From contig CACXDV010000104.1 in NCBI GenBank assembly GCA_902766585.1, positions 1 through 5,679 on the forward strand: a DNA stretch of 5,679 bases, read 5' to 3'. This document shows, piece by piece, positions 1 to 5,679 of the stretch; position 1 is the stretch's first letter; every line of letters starts with the position of its first letter. The notes under the pieces were generated by a model that was given only the letters and a program-made list of their open reading frames with translations, made no database searches and was not told where the DNA came from. This DNA is from an uncultured Ruminococcus sp. (GTDB taxonomy: Bacteria; Bacillota; Clostridia; Oscillospirales; Acutalibacteraceae). A program made the translations under genes and the position numbers.

Positions 1-1
1 A

Positions 2-682
2 GAGGCAGACAGTGTATTCTATACACTTGCCGGCCTTGAGATCGCCGTTGCTACAACAAAAGCATATTCTGCACAGCTTATTGCCGGTTATCTTCTTTCT
101 ATGCAGTTTGCGCTGGTAAGAAATGAGATCACTGAGGAATACTATAACAAGCTTATAGACGAGCTTCGCATGATTCCTCAGAAAATTGAAAAAATTCTTG
201 AGGATAAGGAAAGAATACAATGGTTCGTTGCCAAGCTTGTCAATGCAAAGGACGTATTCTTTATCGGACGAGGTATAGATTATGCCGTTTGTCTTGAAGG
301 CAGCCTTAAAATGAAGGAAATATCCTATGTTCATTCAGAGGCATATGCAGCCGGAGAGCTTAAACACGGTACTATCAGCCTTATAGAAGACGGAATACTT
401 GTTATAGGCGTTCTGACACAGAGTGAGCTGTATGAAAAAACCGTAAGCAATATGGTCGAGTGCAAGAGCCGCGGCGCTTATCTTATGGGACTTACCTCCT
501 ACGGACACTACGAAATAGAGGATACCGCTGCATTTACTGTCTATATTCCTAAAACAGATGAGCATTTTGCAGCAAGCCTTTCTGTTGTTCCCCTGCAGCT
601 CATGGGCTATTATCTGTCCGTATCCAAGGGACTTGATGTTGATAAGCCGAGAAACCTTGCAAAAAGCGTTACAGTTGAATAA
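2..682 (+). CDS. glmS: Glutamine-fructose-6-phosphate aminotransferase (isomerizing), C-terminal part
   Basis: This is the last 226 codons of GlmS; the gene begins before the window. GlmS makes glucosamine-6-phosphate from fructose-6-phosphate and glutamine in the cytoplasm, the first step toward UDP-GlcNAc and peptidoglycan. The reading frame is open from base 2, well upstream of the first ATG at 101, and the upstream part (EIAVATTKAYSAQL) is a family signature, so 101 is not the start. Visible are the end of the first SIS domain and the whole second SIS (isomerase) domain. The motif LEGSLKMKEISY carries the catalytic Glu/Lys/Glu set, ELKHG carries the ring-opening His, and the protein ends DKPRNLAKSVTVE, the near-invariant tail with the sugar-site Lys. 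One small variant is KHGT where many relatives have KHGP. The N-terminal glutaminase domain and any glmS ribozyme would lie outside the window. Identification is secure. Confidence 0.97.
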   Translation, partial: EADSVFYTLAGLEIAVATTKAYSAQLIAGYLLSMQFALVRNEITEEYYNKLIDELRMIPQKIEKILEDKERIQWFVAKLVNAKDVFFIGRGIDYAVCLEGSLKMKEISYVHSEAYAAGELKHGTISLIEDGILVIGVLTQSELYEKTVSNMVECKSRGAYLMGLTSYGHYEIEDTAAFTVYIPKTDEHFAASLSVVPLQLMGYYLSVSKGLDVDKPRNLAKSVTVE

Positions 683-690
683 TAAAATAA

Positions 691-722
691 GGCTCTCATG
701 GTTTTTTCGTGAGAGCTTTTTT
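691..722 (+). terminator. Intrinsic (Rho-independent) terminator of glmS
   Basis: A perfect 7-bp stem pairs GCTCTCA (692-698) with TGAGAGC (710-716). A flanking G-U pair (691/717) and A-U pairs can extend it, and the loop is about 11 bases. Six T residues follow at 717-722. It begins 8 bases after the glmS stop codon and separates glmS from the downstream genes. The hairpin was read directly; termination is inferred from its form. Confidence 0.9.
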
Positions 723-735
723 GATTTAAAGCTAT

Positions 736-764
736 TTGCAGAACGCGGTAATATATGCTATAGT
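736..764 (+). promoter_or_regulatory. Predicted housekeeping sigma promoter with extended -10, upstream of the kinase gene
   Basis: The -10 hexamer TATAGT (759-764) matches 5 of 6 consensus bases and is preceded by TGC (756-758), an extended -10 element. A weak -35 (TTGCAG, 736-741) lies 17 bases upstream. The start site would be near 771, giving a leader of about 27 bases before the ATG at 798. Its place directly after the glmS terminator fits a new transcription unit covering the kinase, methyltransferase, dprA and topA genes. This is prediction from motif match only. Confidence 0.65.
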
Positions 765-784
765 ATTGTTGGATACTTTTTGAG

Positions 785-789
785 AGGAG
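785..789 (+). promoter_or_regulatory. Ribosome binding site that sets the kinase start
   Basis: AGGAG, inside the longer purine run GAGAGGAGAAAG, ends 8 bases before the ATG at 798. The frame is open upstream to 558, but that extension runs through the glmS coding end, the terminator and the promoter, so this site fixes the start at 798. Confidence 0.85.
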
Positions 790-797
790 AAAGATAC

Positions 798-1307
798 ATG
801 AATAATATTATTCTTATCGGTATGCCGGGATGCGGCAAAAGCACTGTCGGAGTCGTGCTTGCAAAAACAATGGGCTACCGCTTTATCGACAGCGACCTTG
901 TCATTCAGGAACAGGAAGGAAGACTGCTTTCAGAAATAATTGAAACCGAGGGACTCGACGGCTTTCTGAATGTCGAAAACCGTATAAATGCCTCACTCGA
1001 AGTAAAGCGTACAGTTATTGCAACGGGAGGCAGCGTTATTTACGGCAAAGAGGCTATGACACATCTCAGAGATATCGGCATTGTGGTTTATATCCGCCTG
1101 CCGTATGAGAAAATAAAGCGCCGTTTAGGCGACCTCACAAAAAGAGGCGTTGCTATAAAGTCCGGTCAGACGCTTTATGACCTTTATAATGAAAGAGCAC
1201 CTCTCTATGAAAAATATGCCGATATCATCATTGATGTAAATAAGATGAATATTTCGGAAACTGCCCTGTATATCAAGGAACAGGCTCAGAAAAGGTTGTG
1301 TGAGTGA
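798..1307 (+). CDS. aroK: Shikimate kinase-like P-loop kinase (AroK/AroL family, divergent)
   Basis: A 169-residue cytoplasmic protein, the usual length for shikimate kinase, which phosphorylates shikimate with ATP in the chorismate pathway. Visible motifs are the Walker A loop GMPGCGKST (8-16), the IDSD segment with the second Asp (D33) in the place of the shikimate-binding Asp, and ERAPLYEKYAD near the C-terminus, whose R133 matches the conserved Arg of the RxPLY motif. Two signatures are altered: the FRxxE motif reads FLNVE (56-60), so the Arg that binds the shikimate carboxylate is Leu, and the Gly-Gly-Gly loop reads TGGS (76-79). The lid segment (about 110-125) also lacks an obvious RPLL motif. 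The fold is confident; shikimate as substrate is not, and a paralogous small-molecule kinase is possible. The start at 798 has a strong ribosome binding site. The stop overlaps the next start (TGATG), so the two genes are probably translationally coupled. No other aromatic-pathway gene is visible nearby. Confidence 0.82.
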   Translation: MNNIILIGMPGCGKSTVGVVLAKTMGYRFIDSDLVIQEQEGRLLSEIIETEGLDGFLNVENRINASLEVKRTVIATGGSVIYGKEAMTHLRDIGIVVYIRLPYEKIKRRLGDLTKRGVAIKSGQTLYDLYNERAPLYEKYADIIIDVNKMNISETALYIKEQAQKRLCE

Positions 1308-2086
1308 TGATGATAACGAGCAGGGATAATGAGCTGATAAAAGAGGTATCAAAGCTTATTTCCGCTTCAAAATACAGAAAAAAATCAAACTGCTTTGTTG
1401 CTGAGGGTGTAAGGCTTTGCAGAGATGCGGCAAGCTCAGGCGCATTAATAAAAAGCTTTTTGTATACCTCAGAGGCGGCTGAAAAATATAATGAGGAGCT
1501 TTGCATTATCAGCAAGGCTGCTGCTTCCTCTGCAGAAATAAGCCGTGAGCTTTATGACAGGCTTTCCGATACCGGTTCACCGCAGGGCTTTTTGTGCGTT
1601 ATTGATATGAACAGCACTCCCCGCCTGAATGAGATATCCATTTCAGGCAAATATGCCGCCCTTGAAAATATACAGGATCCTTCAAATCTCGGTACGATAC
1701 TGCGTACAGCAGAGGCTCTCGGAGTTGACGGTGTGATACTCTCCGAAGGCTGCTGCGATATTTTCTCTCCCAAGGTCGTTAGAGGAAGTATGGGTGCGGT
1801 ATTCCGTCTCCCCTTCATGCAGGTAAAGAGTATGGCGGACTTTGTAAGAATACAGACATCCTCCGGCGCTGTTTGCTATGCCTCTGCTCCGCGTGATGCC
1901 GAGGATATAGAAAATATTGATTTTTCCGGAGGAGCAATAATGCTTATCGGCAACGAGGGAAACGGGCTTAAAGAGGAAACCATATCCTGCTGTACCAAAA
2001 GAGTTAAGATAAATATGAAGGGCAGGGCTGAATCACTTAATGCCGCCGCTGCCGCCGCAATATTATTATACAGACTTCTGAGCTGA
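1307..2086 (+). CDS. SpoU/TrmH-family RNA 2'-O-ribose methyltransferase
   Basis: A 259-residue SPOUT-class enzyme that should methylate a ribose 2'-hydroxyl in rRNA or tRNA using S-adenosylmethionine. The N-terminal part (about 1-100) looks like the L30e-like RNA-binding domain, with FVAEGVRLCRDA (30-41) and DTGSPQGFLCV (88-98). The catalytic SPOUT part shows motif 1 as ENIQDPSNLGTILRTAEALG (120-139, with N121 and R133), then RGSMGAVFRLPF (159-170), motif 2 as LIGNEGNGL (213-221), and motif 3 as ESLNAAAAAAILLY (242-255). Motifs 1-3 build the trefoil knot that binds the cofactor. Length and order match the RlmB/TsnR/YsgA-like group, but the target nucleotide cannot be read from sequence, so I give no symbol. 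The start is ambiguous among GTG 1304, ATG 1307 and ATG 1310; I chose 1307 because it forms a TGATG overlap with the kinase stop, with AAAGG at 1291-1295 as a modest ribosome binding site. No function links it directly to its neighbours. Confidence 0.9.
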   Translation: MMITSRDNELIKEVSKLISASKYRKKSNCFVAEGVRLCRDAASSGALIKSFLYTSEAAEKYNEELCIISKAAASSAEISRELYDRLSDTGSPQGFLCVIDMNSTPRLNEISISGKYAALENIQDPSNLGTILRTAEALGVDGVILSEGCCDIFSPKVVRGSMGAVFRLPFMQVKSMADFVRIQTSSGAVCYASAPRDAEDIENIDFSGGAIMLIGNEGNGLKEETISCCTKRVKINMKGRAESLNAAAAAAILLYRLLS

Positions 2087-2098
2087 GGAGGACAGTTA

Positions 2099-4042
2099 AT
2101 GAATGAATCTATAAAATACTGGGTATGGCTTCAAAGATGCTTTGGCGTGGAGAATCTCGATGTCAAAAAAATATTGAGTGTTTATGGTGACGCTGAAGAA
2201 ATATACAGAGCAGATGAAAAAGAACTCAGAATGTTTGATTTTCTGACAGAAAAGGAACTGAGCCGCCTTATTGACAAGGACTGGGAATACAGTGATAATA
2301 CAATAAATGAATGCATAAAAAATGATATAGATATAATACCTCTCTGCTCGGACAGCTATCCCGGCAGGCTCAAGGAAATCGCCGCGCCTCCTGTTGTACT
2401 CTTCAAAAAAGGCATACTGCCTGATGAAAAAGCCTTTCATGCAAACATTGTCGGAACACGCTATCCCGATACCTCCGGCAGACAGGCGGCATATAATTTT
2501 GCATATGATCTCGCAAAAGAAAATACCGTGATCGTAAGCGGCGGAGCAATTGGCGTTGATACCGCTGCCCATGAAGGTGCAATTGACGGAGAAGGCTTGA
2601 CACTTTGTGTCCTCGGCTGCGGAATAGACCAGCTCAGAGATAAAAAGGACTCGCTCCTTCTCGAAAAAATACCTCAGAACGGCGCTCTGCTGTCCGAATA
2701 TCCCCCGGACTATCCTCCTACAAAATATACTTTTCCTAAGCGCAACAGGATAATCGCCGGACTGAGCGACTGTTCCCTTGTTATTCAGGCAGGCTTTGGC
2801 AGCGGAGCTATGTATACAGTAAAATATTCCTTGGCTCAGAATAAAAAGATATTTGCCGTCCCGTCAGCTCTCGGCACAAAAAACGGCGCAGGAACTAATT
2901 ATATGATAAGCTTCGGCTTTTCCGCCGCGCTTTGTCCTGATGATATCATCAACTGGTACAATAACAAAAAGCGCAGCGGCTCCTCAAATCCCGTTCCGAC
3001 AGTTGATTTTTACAGAAACATTTCCGAAAAGAAAGAGCTGCCTCCGCCGCGGGATAATTCCCGTAAATACCCCATGCCTCTGTGCTACAGCTTATGCAGG
3101 GAAATATCAGAAAGCAGCTATCAGACCTTTTTTGACCTGAATGATGAAAGCTATGAAGGCTTTTACCGCATGAAGGACAATGTATTCGGCAGGGAAAAAA
3201 CCGCTTCTGAAACTGAATATACCGATCATCAGCGGGCAATTGACGAAAAACGCCTCGATGAGCTGATAAAAAGGGCTATAAACGGCGAACCTGAGCCAAT
3301 GACGGAGGAACTGAAAAGAAAGCTTTCCTGTTCAAGCGATTCCATAGAAAATATCAGAGCCGGAGAGATCATTTATCTTAAGAAAAAGCTGAATAAGGAT
3401 CAGGGGATCGTTGAAATAACAGATGAAGAGCTTATGAGTCTTTTTAATACCGAGGATGAAAAGCCATCAGATGAAAATGATCCGATACTTAATATCCGCG
3501 GCAGAAAGAGATATCAGAAAAGACTTACCCAATATCCTTTCAGGCTGAATCCGTATTATGACGAGGAAACAGAAACTGTTCTCCCCCATCCGGACGAGGA
3601 CGAAGTGCAGTCTGAGGAATATCCTGCTTTTGATGAGGATGATGACCTTGACGATTATGAGGAGGAGTTCATTCCCTTTAAACCGCCTGTAAGACCTGTT
3701 GAAATTCCGGCAGATGACAATGAGGATGATATTAATGTAACAGAAATCCCCGAACCCGAAAATCAGTCTTTTAAAGAAAAAAAGAATGAAAAATCAAATG
3801 ATAATAACGAAAAAGAAAGACAAAATCTCCAAAATGTAAAAAAAATCAATGAAATTTCTTCTGAACGGTTGACATCTGCTGCTTTTTCGGTGTATGATAC
3901 AATTTCGGATACACCTATTCATGTAAATGAAATAAAGGAAAGGCTTGGCATGAGTATGCCTCAGCTGCTCTCCGCTTTGTCGGAGCTGCAGATGAACGGA
4001 TATATAACAGCCTTGCCCGGACGTAGGTACAAACGAAATTAA
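2099..4042 (+). CDS. dprA: DNA-processing protein DprA with a large central insert
   Basis: DprA (Smf) binds single-stranded DNA and loads RecA on it, protecting incoming DNA in natural transformation; many non-competent bacteria also keep it. This protein has 647 residues, against roughly 280-380 in typical members. The order is an N-terminal helical region (about 1-80), a Rossmann-like DprA core (about 81-285), an insert (about 291-590), and a C-terminal winged helix (about 591-647, AAFSVYDTISDTPIHVNEI onward). Core motifs are VGTRYPDTSGR (118-128), SGGAIGVDTAAH (147-158, the family's SGxAxGID..AH), the acidic turn LLSEYPPDYPP (197-207), FPKRNRIIAGLS (212-223) and GSGAMYT (234-240). Some usual residues differ: the VEA before SG reads IQA, the PG after the FAV strand reads PS, and the YP after GID is missing. 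The start at 2099 has AGGAGG at 2086-2091, overlapping the previous stop, with 7-base spacing. The dprA-topA order is common in Firmicutes. The family call is secure; activity of this enlarged form is unproven. Confidence 0.95.
   Translation: MNESIKYWVWLQRCFGVENLDVKKILSVYGDAEEIYRADEKELRMFDFLTEKELSRLIDKDWEYSDNTINECIKNDIDIIPLCSDSYPGRLKEIAAPPVVLFKKGILPDEKAFHANIVGTRYPDTSGRQAAYNFAYDLAKENTVIVSGGAIGVDTAAHEGAIDGEGLTLCVLGCGIDQLRDKKDSLLLEKIPQNGALLSEYPPDYPPTKYTFPKRNRIIAGLSDCSLVIQAGFGSGAMYTVKYSLAQNKKIFAVPSALGTKNGAGTNYMISFGFSAALCPDDIINWYNNKKRSGSSNPVPTVDFYRNISEKKELPPPRDNSRKYPMPLCYSLCREISESSYQTFFDLNDESYEGFYRMKDNVFGREKTASETEYTDHQRAIDEKRLDELIKRAINGEPEPMTEELKRKLSCSSDSIENIRAGEIIYLKKKLNKDQGIVEITDEELMSLFNTEDEKPSDENDPILNIRGRKRYQKRLTQYPFRLNPYYDEETETVLPHPDEDEVQSEEYPAFDEDDDLDDYEEEFIPFKPPVRPVEIPADDNEDDINVTEIPEPENQSFKEKKNEKSNDNNEKERQNLQNVKKINEISSERLTSAAFSVYDTISDTPIHVNEIKERLGMSMPQLLSALSELQMNGYITALPGRRYKRN
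2969..3868 (+). other. Acidic low-complexity insert within DprA
   Basis: This stretch encodes DprA residues 291-590, between the Rossmann core and the winged helix. It begins with a Ser/Pro/Lys-rich part (about 291-325) and then a part that could form helices (about 326-450, with DEKRLDELIKRAI and TEELKRKL). A strongly acidic segment follows (about 488-525, including DEDDDLDDYEEE), then a Pro-rich piece (526-555), and last a Lys/Asn/Glu-rich linker (556-590) encoded by very A-rich DNA. I recognise no domain in it. It looks largely disordered and is in frame throughout. Confidence 0.8.
3869..3898 (+). promoter_or_regulatory. Predicted promoter inside the dprA 3' end, facing topA
   Basis: A perfect -35 consensus TTGACA (3869-3874) is followed after 18 bases by TATGAT (3893-3898), a 5 of 6 match to the -10 consensus. 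Just upstream, about 3773-3846 is rich in A-tracts (runs of 7 and 8 A), resembling an UP element. The start site would be near 3905, about 155 bases before the topA ATG. This would give topA its own transcription in addition to read-through from upstream. It lies within coding sequence, so a chance match is possible. Confidence 0.5.
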
Positions 4043-4060
4043 CGATTCGGAGGATGGATA

Positions 4061-5679
4061 ATGTCTAAGCTTGTAATAGTTGAGTCGCCTGCAAAAGCCA
4101 AGACAATAAAAAAATATTTAGGTCCCGGCTTTGAGGTAGTCGCATCAATGGGGCATATCAGAGATCTCAATCCCAACCGACTGAGCGTGGATATAAAAAA
4201 GAAATTTGCTCCAAAATACGAAATAATAAAGGGAAAGGAAAAACTCGCGGATGACCTCGTAAAGCTTGCGGAAAAAAGCGATTATGTCTATCTCGCAACC
4301 GACCCCGACCGCGAGGGAGAGGCTATTTCATGGCATCTTGCATATCTTTTAGGGCTTGACCTGAATGATACCAACCGCGTGACCTTTAACGAAATAACAA
4401 AAACAGGCGTAAGCACAGGAATGAGCGCGCCGAGAAAGATCGATATTGACCTTGTGAATGCCCAGCAGGCCCGCCGCATACTCGACAGACTTGTTGGCTA
4501 CAAGCTCAGTCCCTTCCTGTCACAGAAGATCAGAAAGGGCTTGTCGGCAGGCAGAGTACAGACTGTCGCTGTTAAGATCATAGTTGACCGCGAAAGAAAG
4601 ATACGCGAATTCAAGCCCGAGGAATATTGGAGCATTGACGCGAAATTTATTCCCAAGGGCAGCAGAAAGGCATTCCCCGCCGCCTTCTACGGAGATAGAA
4701 ACGGAAAAATCAAAATTGAAAACGGCGAACAGGCTCAGAAGCTCCTTGATGAAATGAAGGATGCACCCGCTGTCGTGGAAAATGTTAAGCACGGTACCCG
4801 ACGCAAAAAGCCCGCGCCGCCCTTTATCACCTCCACACTTCAGCAGGAGGCATCAAGAAAGCTCGGCTTCCAGTCAAAGAGAACAATGAAGGTAGCTCAG
4901 GAGCTTTATGAAGGTATTGATATCGAAGGAATGGGAGCAGTAGGTCTTATCACCTATATGAGAACCGACTCGCTCAGGCTTTCCGAGGATGCGCTTGACG
5001 CTGCCGAAAGCTTTATCCGCGCAAAATGGGGAAACAAATATGTTCCGAAGGAACACAGGCATTTCAAATCACGTTCAAACGCTCAGGACGGACATGAGGC
5101 TATTCGTCCCACAATGGTCGATTTAGAGCCTTCAAAGGTCAAGGGCAGTCTTACCGCTGACCAGTATAAGCTTTATAAGCTGATATGGGAGCGTTTTATC
5201 GCCTGCCAGATGGCTGAATGTGTTCAGAAAACAACTCAGGCGGATATTGCCGTTAAGGATTATATTTTCAAGGCTTCCGGATATGTAGTTGATTTTGACG
5301 GTTATACCGTTTTATACGTCGAAAGCAACGACTCGGCAGATGATGAAAAGGAATCGGAGCTTCCCGAGCTTACAAAGGAAATGCCCCTTAAGGTCAAGGA
5401 AATGCTTCCCAATCAGCATTTCACCCAGCCTCCTGCAAGATATACCGAAGCAAGTCTTATCAAGGCTCTTGAAGAATACGGCATCGGCAGACCTTCTACC
5501 TATGCCGCAACAATAAGCACAATAACAACAAGAGGCTATGTAAAGAGAGAAGCAAAAACCCTTATCCCCACCGAGCTTGGAGAGGTTTCCACAAAGATTA
5601 TGGAGGAACGCTTCCCGAATATCGCAAATGTTAAATTCACAGCTCAGATGGAACAGAACCTCGATACCGTAGAGGAAGG
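4061..5679 (+). CDS. topA: DNA topoisomerase I (type IA), N-terminal part
   Basis: The first 539 codons of TopA are present and the gene runs off the window; full-length relatives have about 690-850 residues. TopA relaxes negative supercoils by cutting one strand through a 5'-phosphotyrosine link. The TOPRIM domain opens the protein with VIVESPAKAKTIKKYLG and its catalytic Glu (E8), followed by ASMGHIRDL and the metal-binding ATDPDREGEAISWHL (D81, D83, E85). Next come NAQQARRILDRLVGYKLSP and LSAGRVQTVA in the core, then the active site GLITYMRTDSLRLS with Y299 as nucleophile and R301 beside it. Further on are SNAQDGHEAIRPT, PPARYTEASLIKALEEYGIGRPSTYA and TELG. The catalytic core is nearly complete; any C-terminal zinc-finger domains lie beyond the window. 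The start at 4061 has GGAGG at 4049-4053 with 7-base spacing, 18 bases after the dprA stop. No frame break was seen. Confidence 0.97.
   Translation, partial: MSKLVIVESPAKAKTIKKYLGPGFEVVASMGHIRDLNPNRLSVDIKKKFAPKYEIIKGKEKLADDLVKLAEKSDYVYLATDPDREGEAISWHLAYLLGLDLNDTNRVTFNEITKTGVSTGMSAPRKIDIDLVNAQQARRILDRLVGYKLSPFLSQKIRKGLSAGRVQTVAVKIIVDRERKIREFKPEEYWSIDAKFIPKGSRKAFPAAFYGDRNGKIKIENGEQAQKLLDEMKDAPAVVENVKHGTRRKKPAPPFITSTLQQEASRKLGFQSKRTMKVAQELYEGIDIEGMGAVGLITYMRTDSLRLSEDALDAAESFIRAKWGNKYVPKEHRHFKSRSNAQDGHEAIRPTMVDLEPSKVKGSLTADQYKLYKLIWERFIACQMAECVQKTTQADIAVKDYIFKASGYVVDFDGYTVLYVESNDSADDEKESELPELTKEMPLKVKEMLPNQHFTQPPARYTEASLIKALEEYGIGRPSTYAATISTITTRGYVKREAKTLIPTELGEVSTKIMEERFPNIANVKFTAQMEQNLDTVEE

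Noticed and set aside
558..797. In-frame upstream extension of the kinase frame giving a 249-residue protein
   Set aside because: The extension overlaps the glmS 3' end in another frame and crosses the terminator and promoter. The conserved N-terminus NIILIGMPGCGKS starts at 798 with a good ribosome binding site.
2043..2059. GCC/GCT/GCA triplet run, a possible microsatellite
   Set aside because: It encodes the Ala-rich helix of SPOUT motif 3 (SLNAAAAAAILLY), where small residues are expected. It is short and uses three different Ala codons.
2096..2572. 158-codon open frame on the minus strand opposite the dprA 5' end
   Set aside because: It lies wholly opposite well-conserved DprA coding sequence, has Cys/Phe/Ile-rich content typical of an antisense shadow, and matches no family I know.
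4520..4792. 90-codon minus-strand frame opposite topA
   Set aside because: An antisense shadow of the TopA core with no ribosome site or recognisable domain. The same holds for the minus-strand frames at 4288-4479 and 4874-5062.
5289..5516. 75-codon plus-strand frame inside topA
   Set aside because: It overlaps conserved TopA motifs in the true frame (PPARYTEASLI, GIGRPSTYA), has no ribosome binding site of note, and its composition is Ser/Arg-rich as in out-of-frame translation.
1..5679. Search for mobile elements, CRISPR arrays, tRNA or rRNA genes, riboswitches, defence or toxin-antitoxin systems
   Set aside because: The window is almost fully occupied by five conserved co-directional genes. 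I saw no spaced direct repeats, terminal inverted repeats, cloverleaf-like sequence or accessory-protein motifs, so no new system is claimed.

Overview
This is an ordinary stretch of bacterial core genome. It carries five genes, all on the + strand and tightly packed. Protein style (a DprA-TopA pair, a GlmS ending in the canonical LAKSVTVE tail, strong GGAGG-type ribosome binding sites, A-rich codons in a moderate-GC background) suggests an anaerobic Firmicute of class Clostridia. The Oscillospirales/Ruminococcus group is my best guess, from impression rather than a database match.

Layout: (1) 2-682 is the 3' end of glmS (glucosamine-6-phosphate synthase, second SIS domain), closed by a clear intrinsic terminator at 691-722. 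(2) An extended -10 promoter at 736-764 restarts transcription. (3) From there runs a compact set of co-directional genes: a shikimate-kinase-like P-loop kinase (798-1307), a SpoU/TrmH-family RNA 2'-O-methyltransferase overlapping it by one base (1307-2086), a greatly enlarged DprA (2099-4042), and topoisomerase I (4061 to the window end, 3' truncated). Gaps between these genes are 18 bases or less, so they probably form one operon, with a likely secondary promoter inside the dprA 3' end (3869-3898) giving extra transcription of topA.

The genes do not form one pathway. They are housekeeping functions: amino-sugar synthesis for cell wall, possible aromatic precursor synthesis, RNA modification, single-stranded DNA handling in recombination/transformation, and supercoiling control. 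I found no mobile element, CRISPR array, tRNA/rRNA, phage gene or toxin-antitoxin pair, and no new multi-gene system.

The points most worth a second look are the roughly 300-residue acidic, low-complexity insert that separates the DprA Rossmann domain from its C-terminal winged helix, the loss of two substrate-site signatures in the shikimate-kinase-like protein, and the internal promoter-like element that sits just at the insert/winged-helix boundary of dprA. No gene-free stretch exceeds 300 bases; the longest is 683-797, which holds the terminator and promoter.
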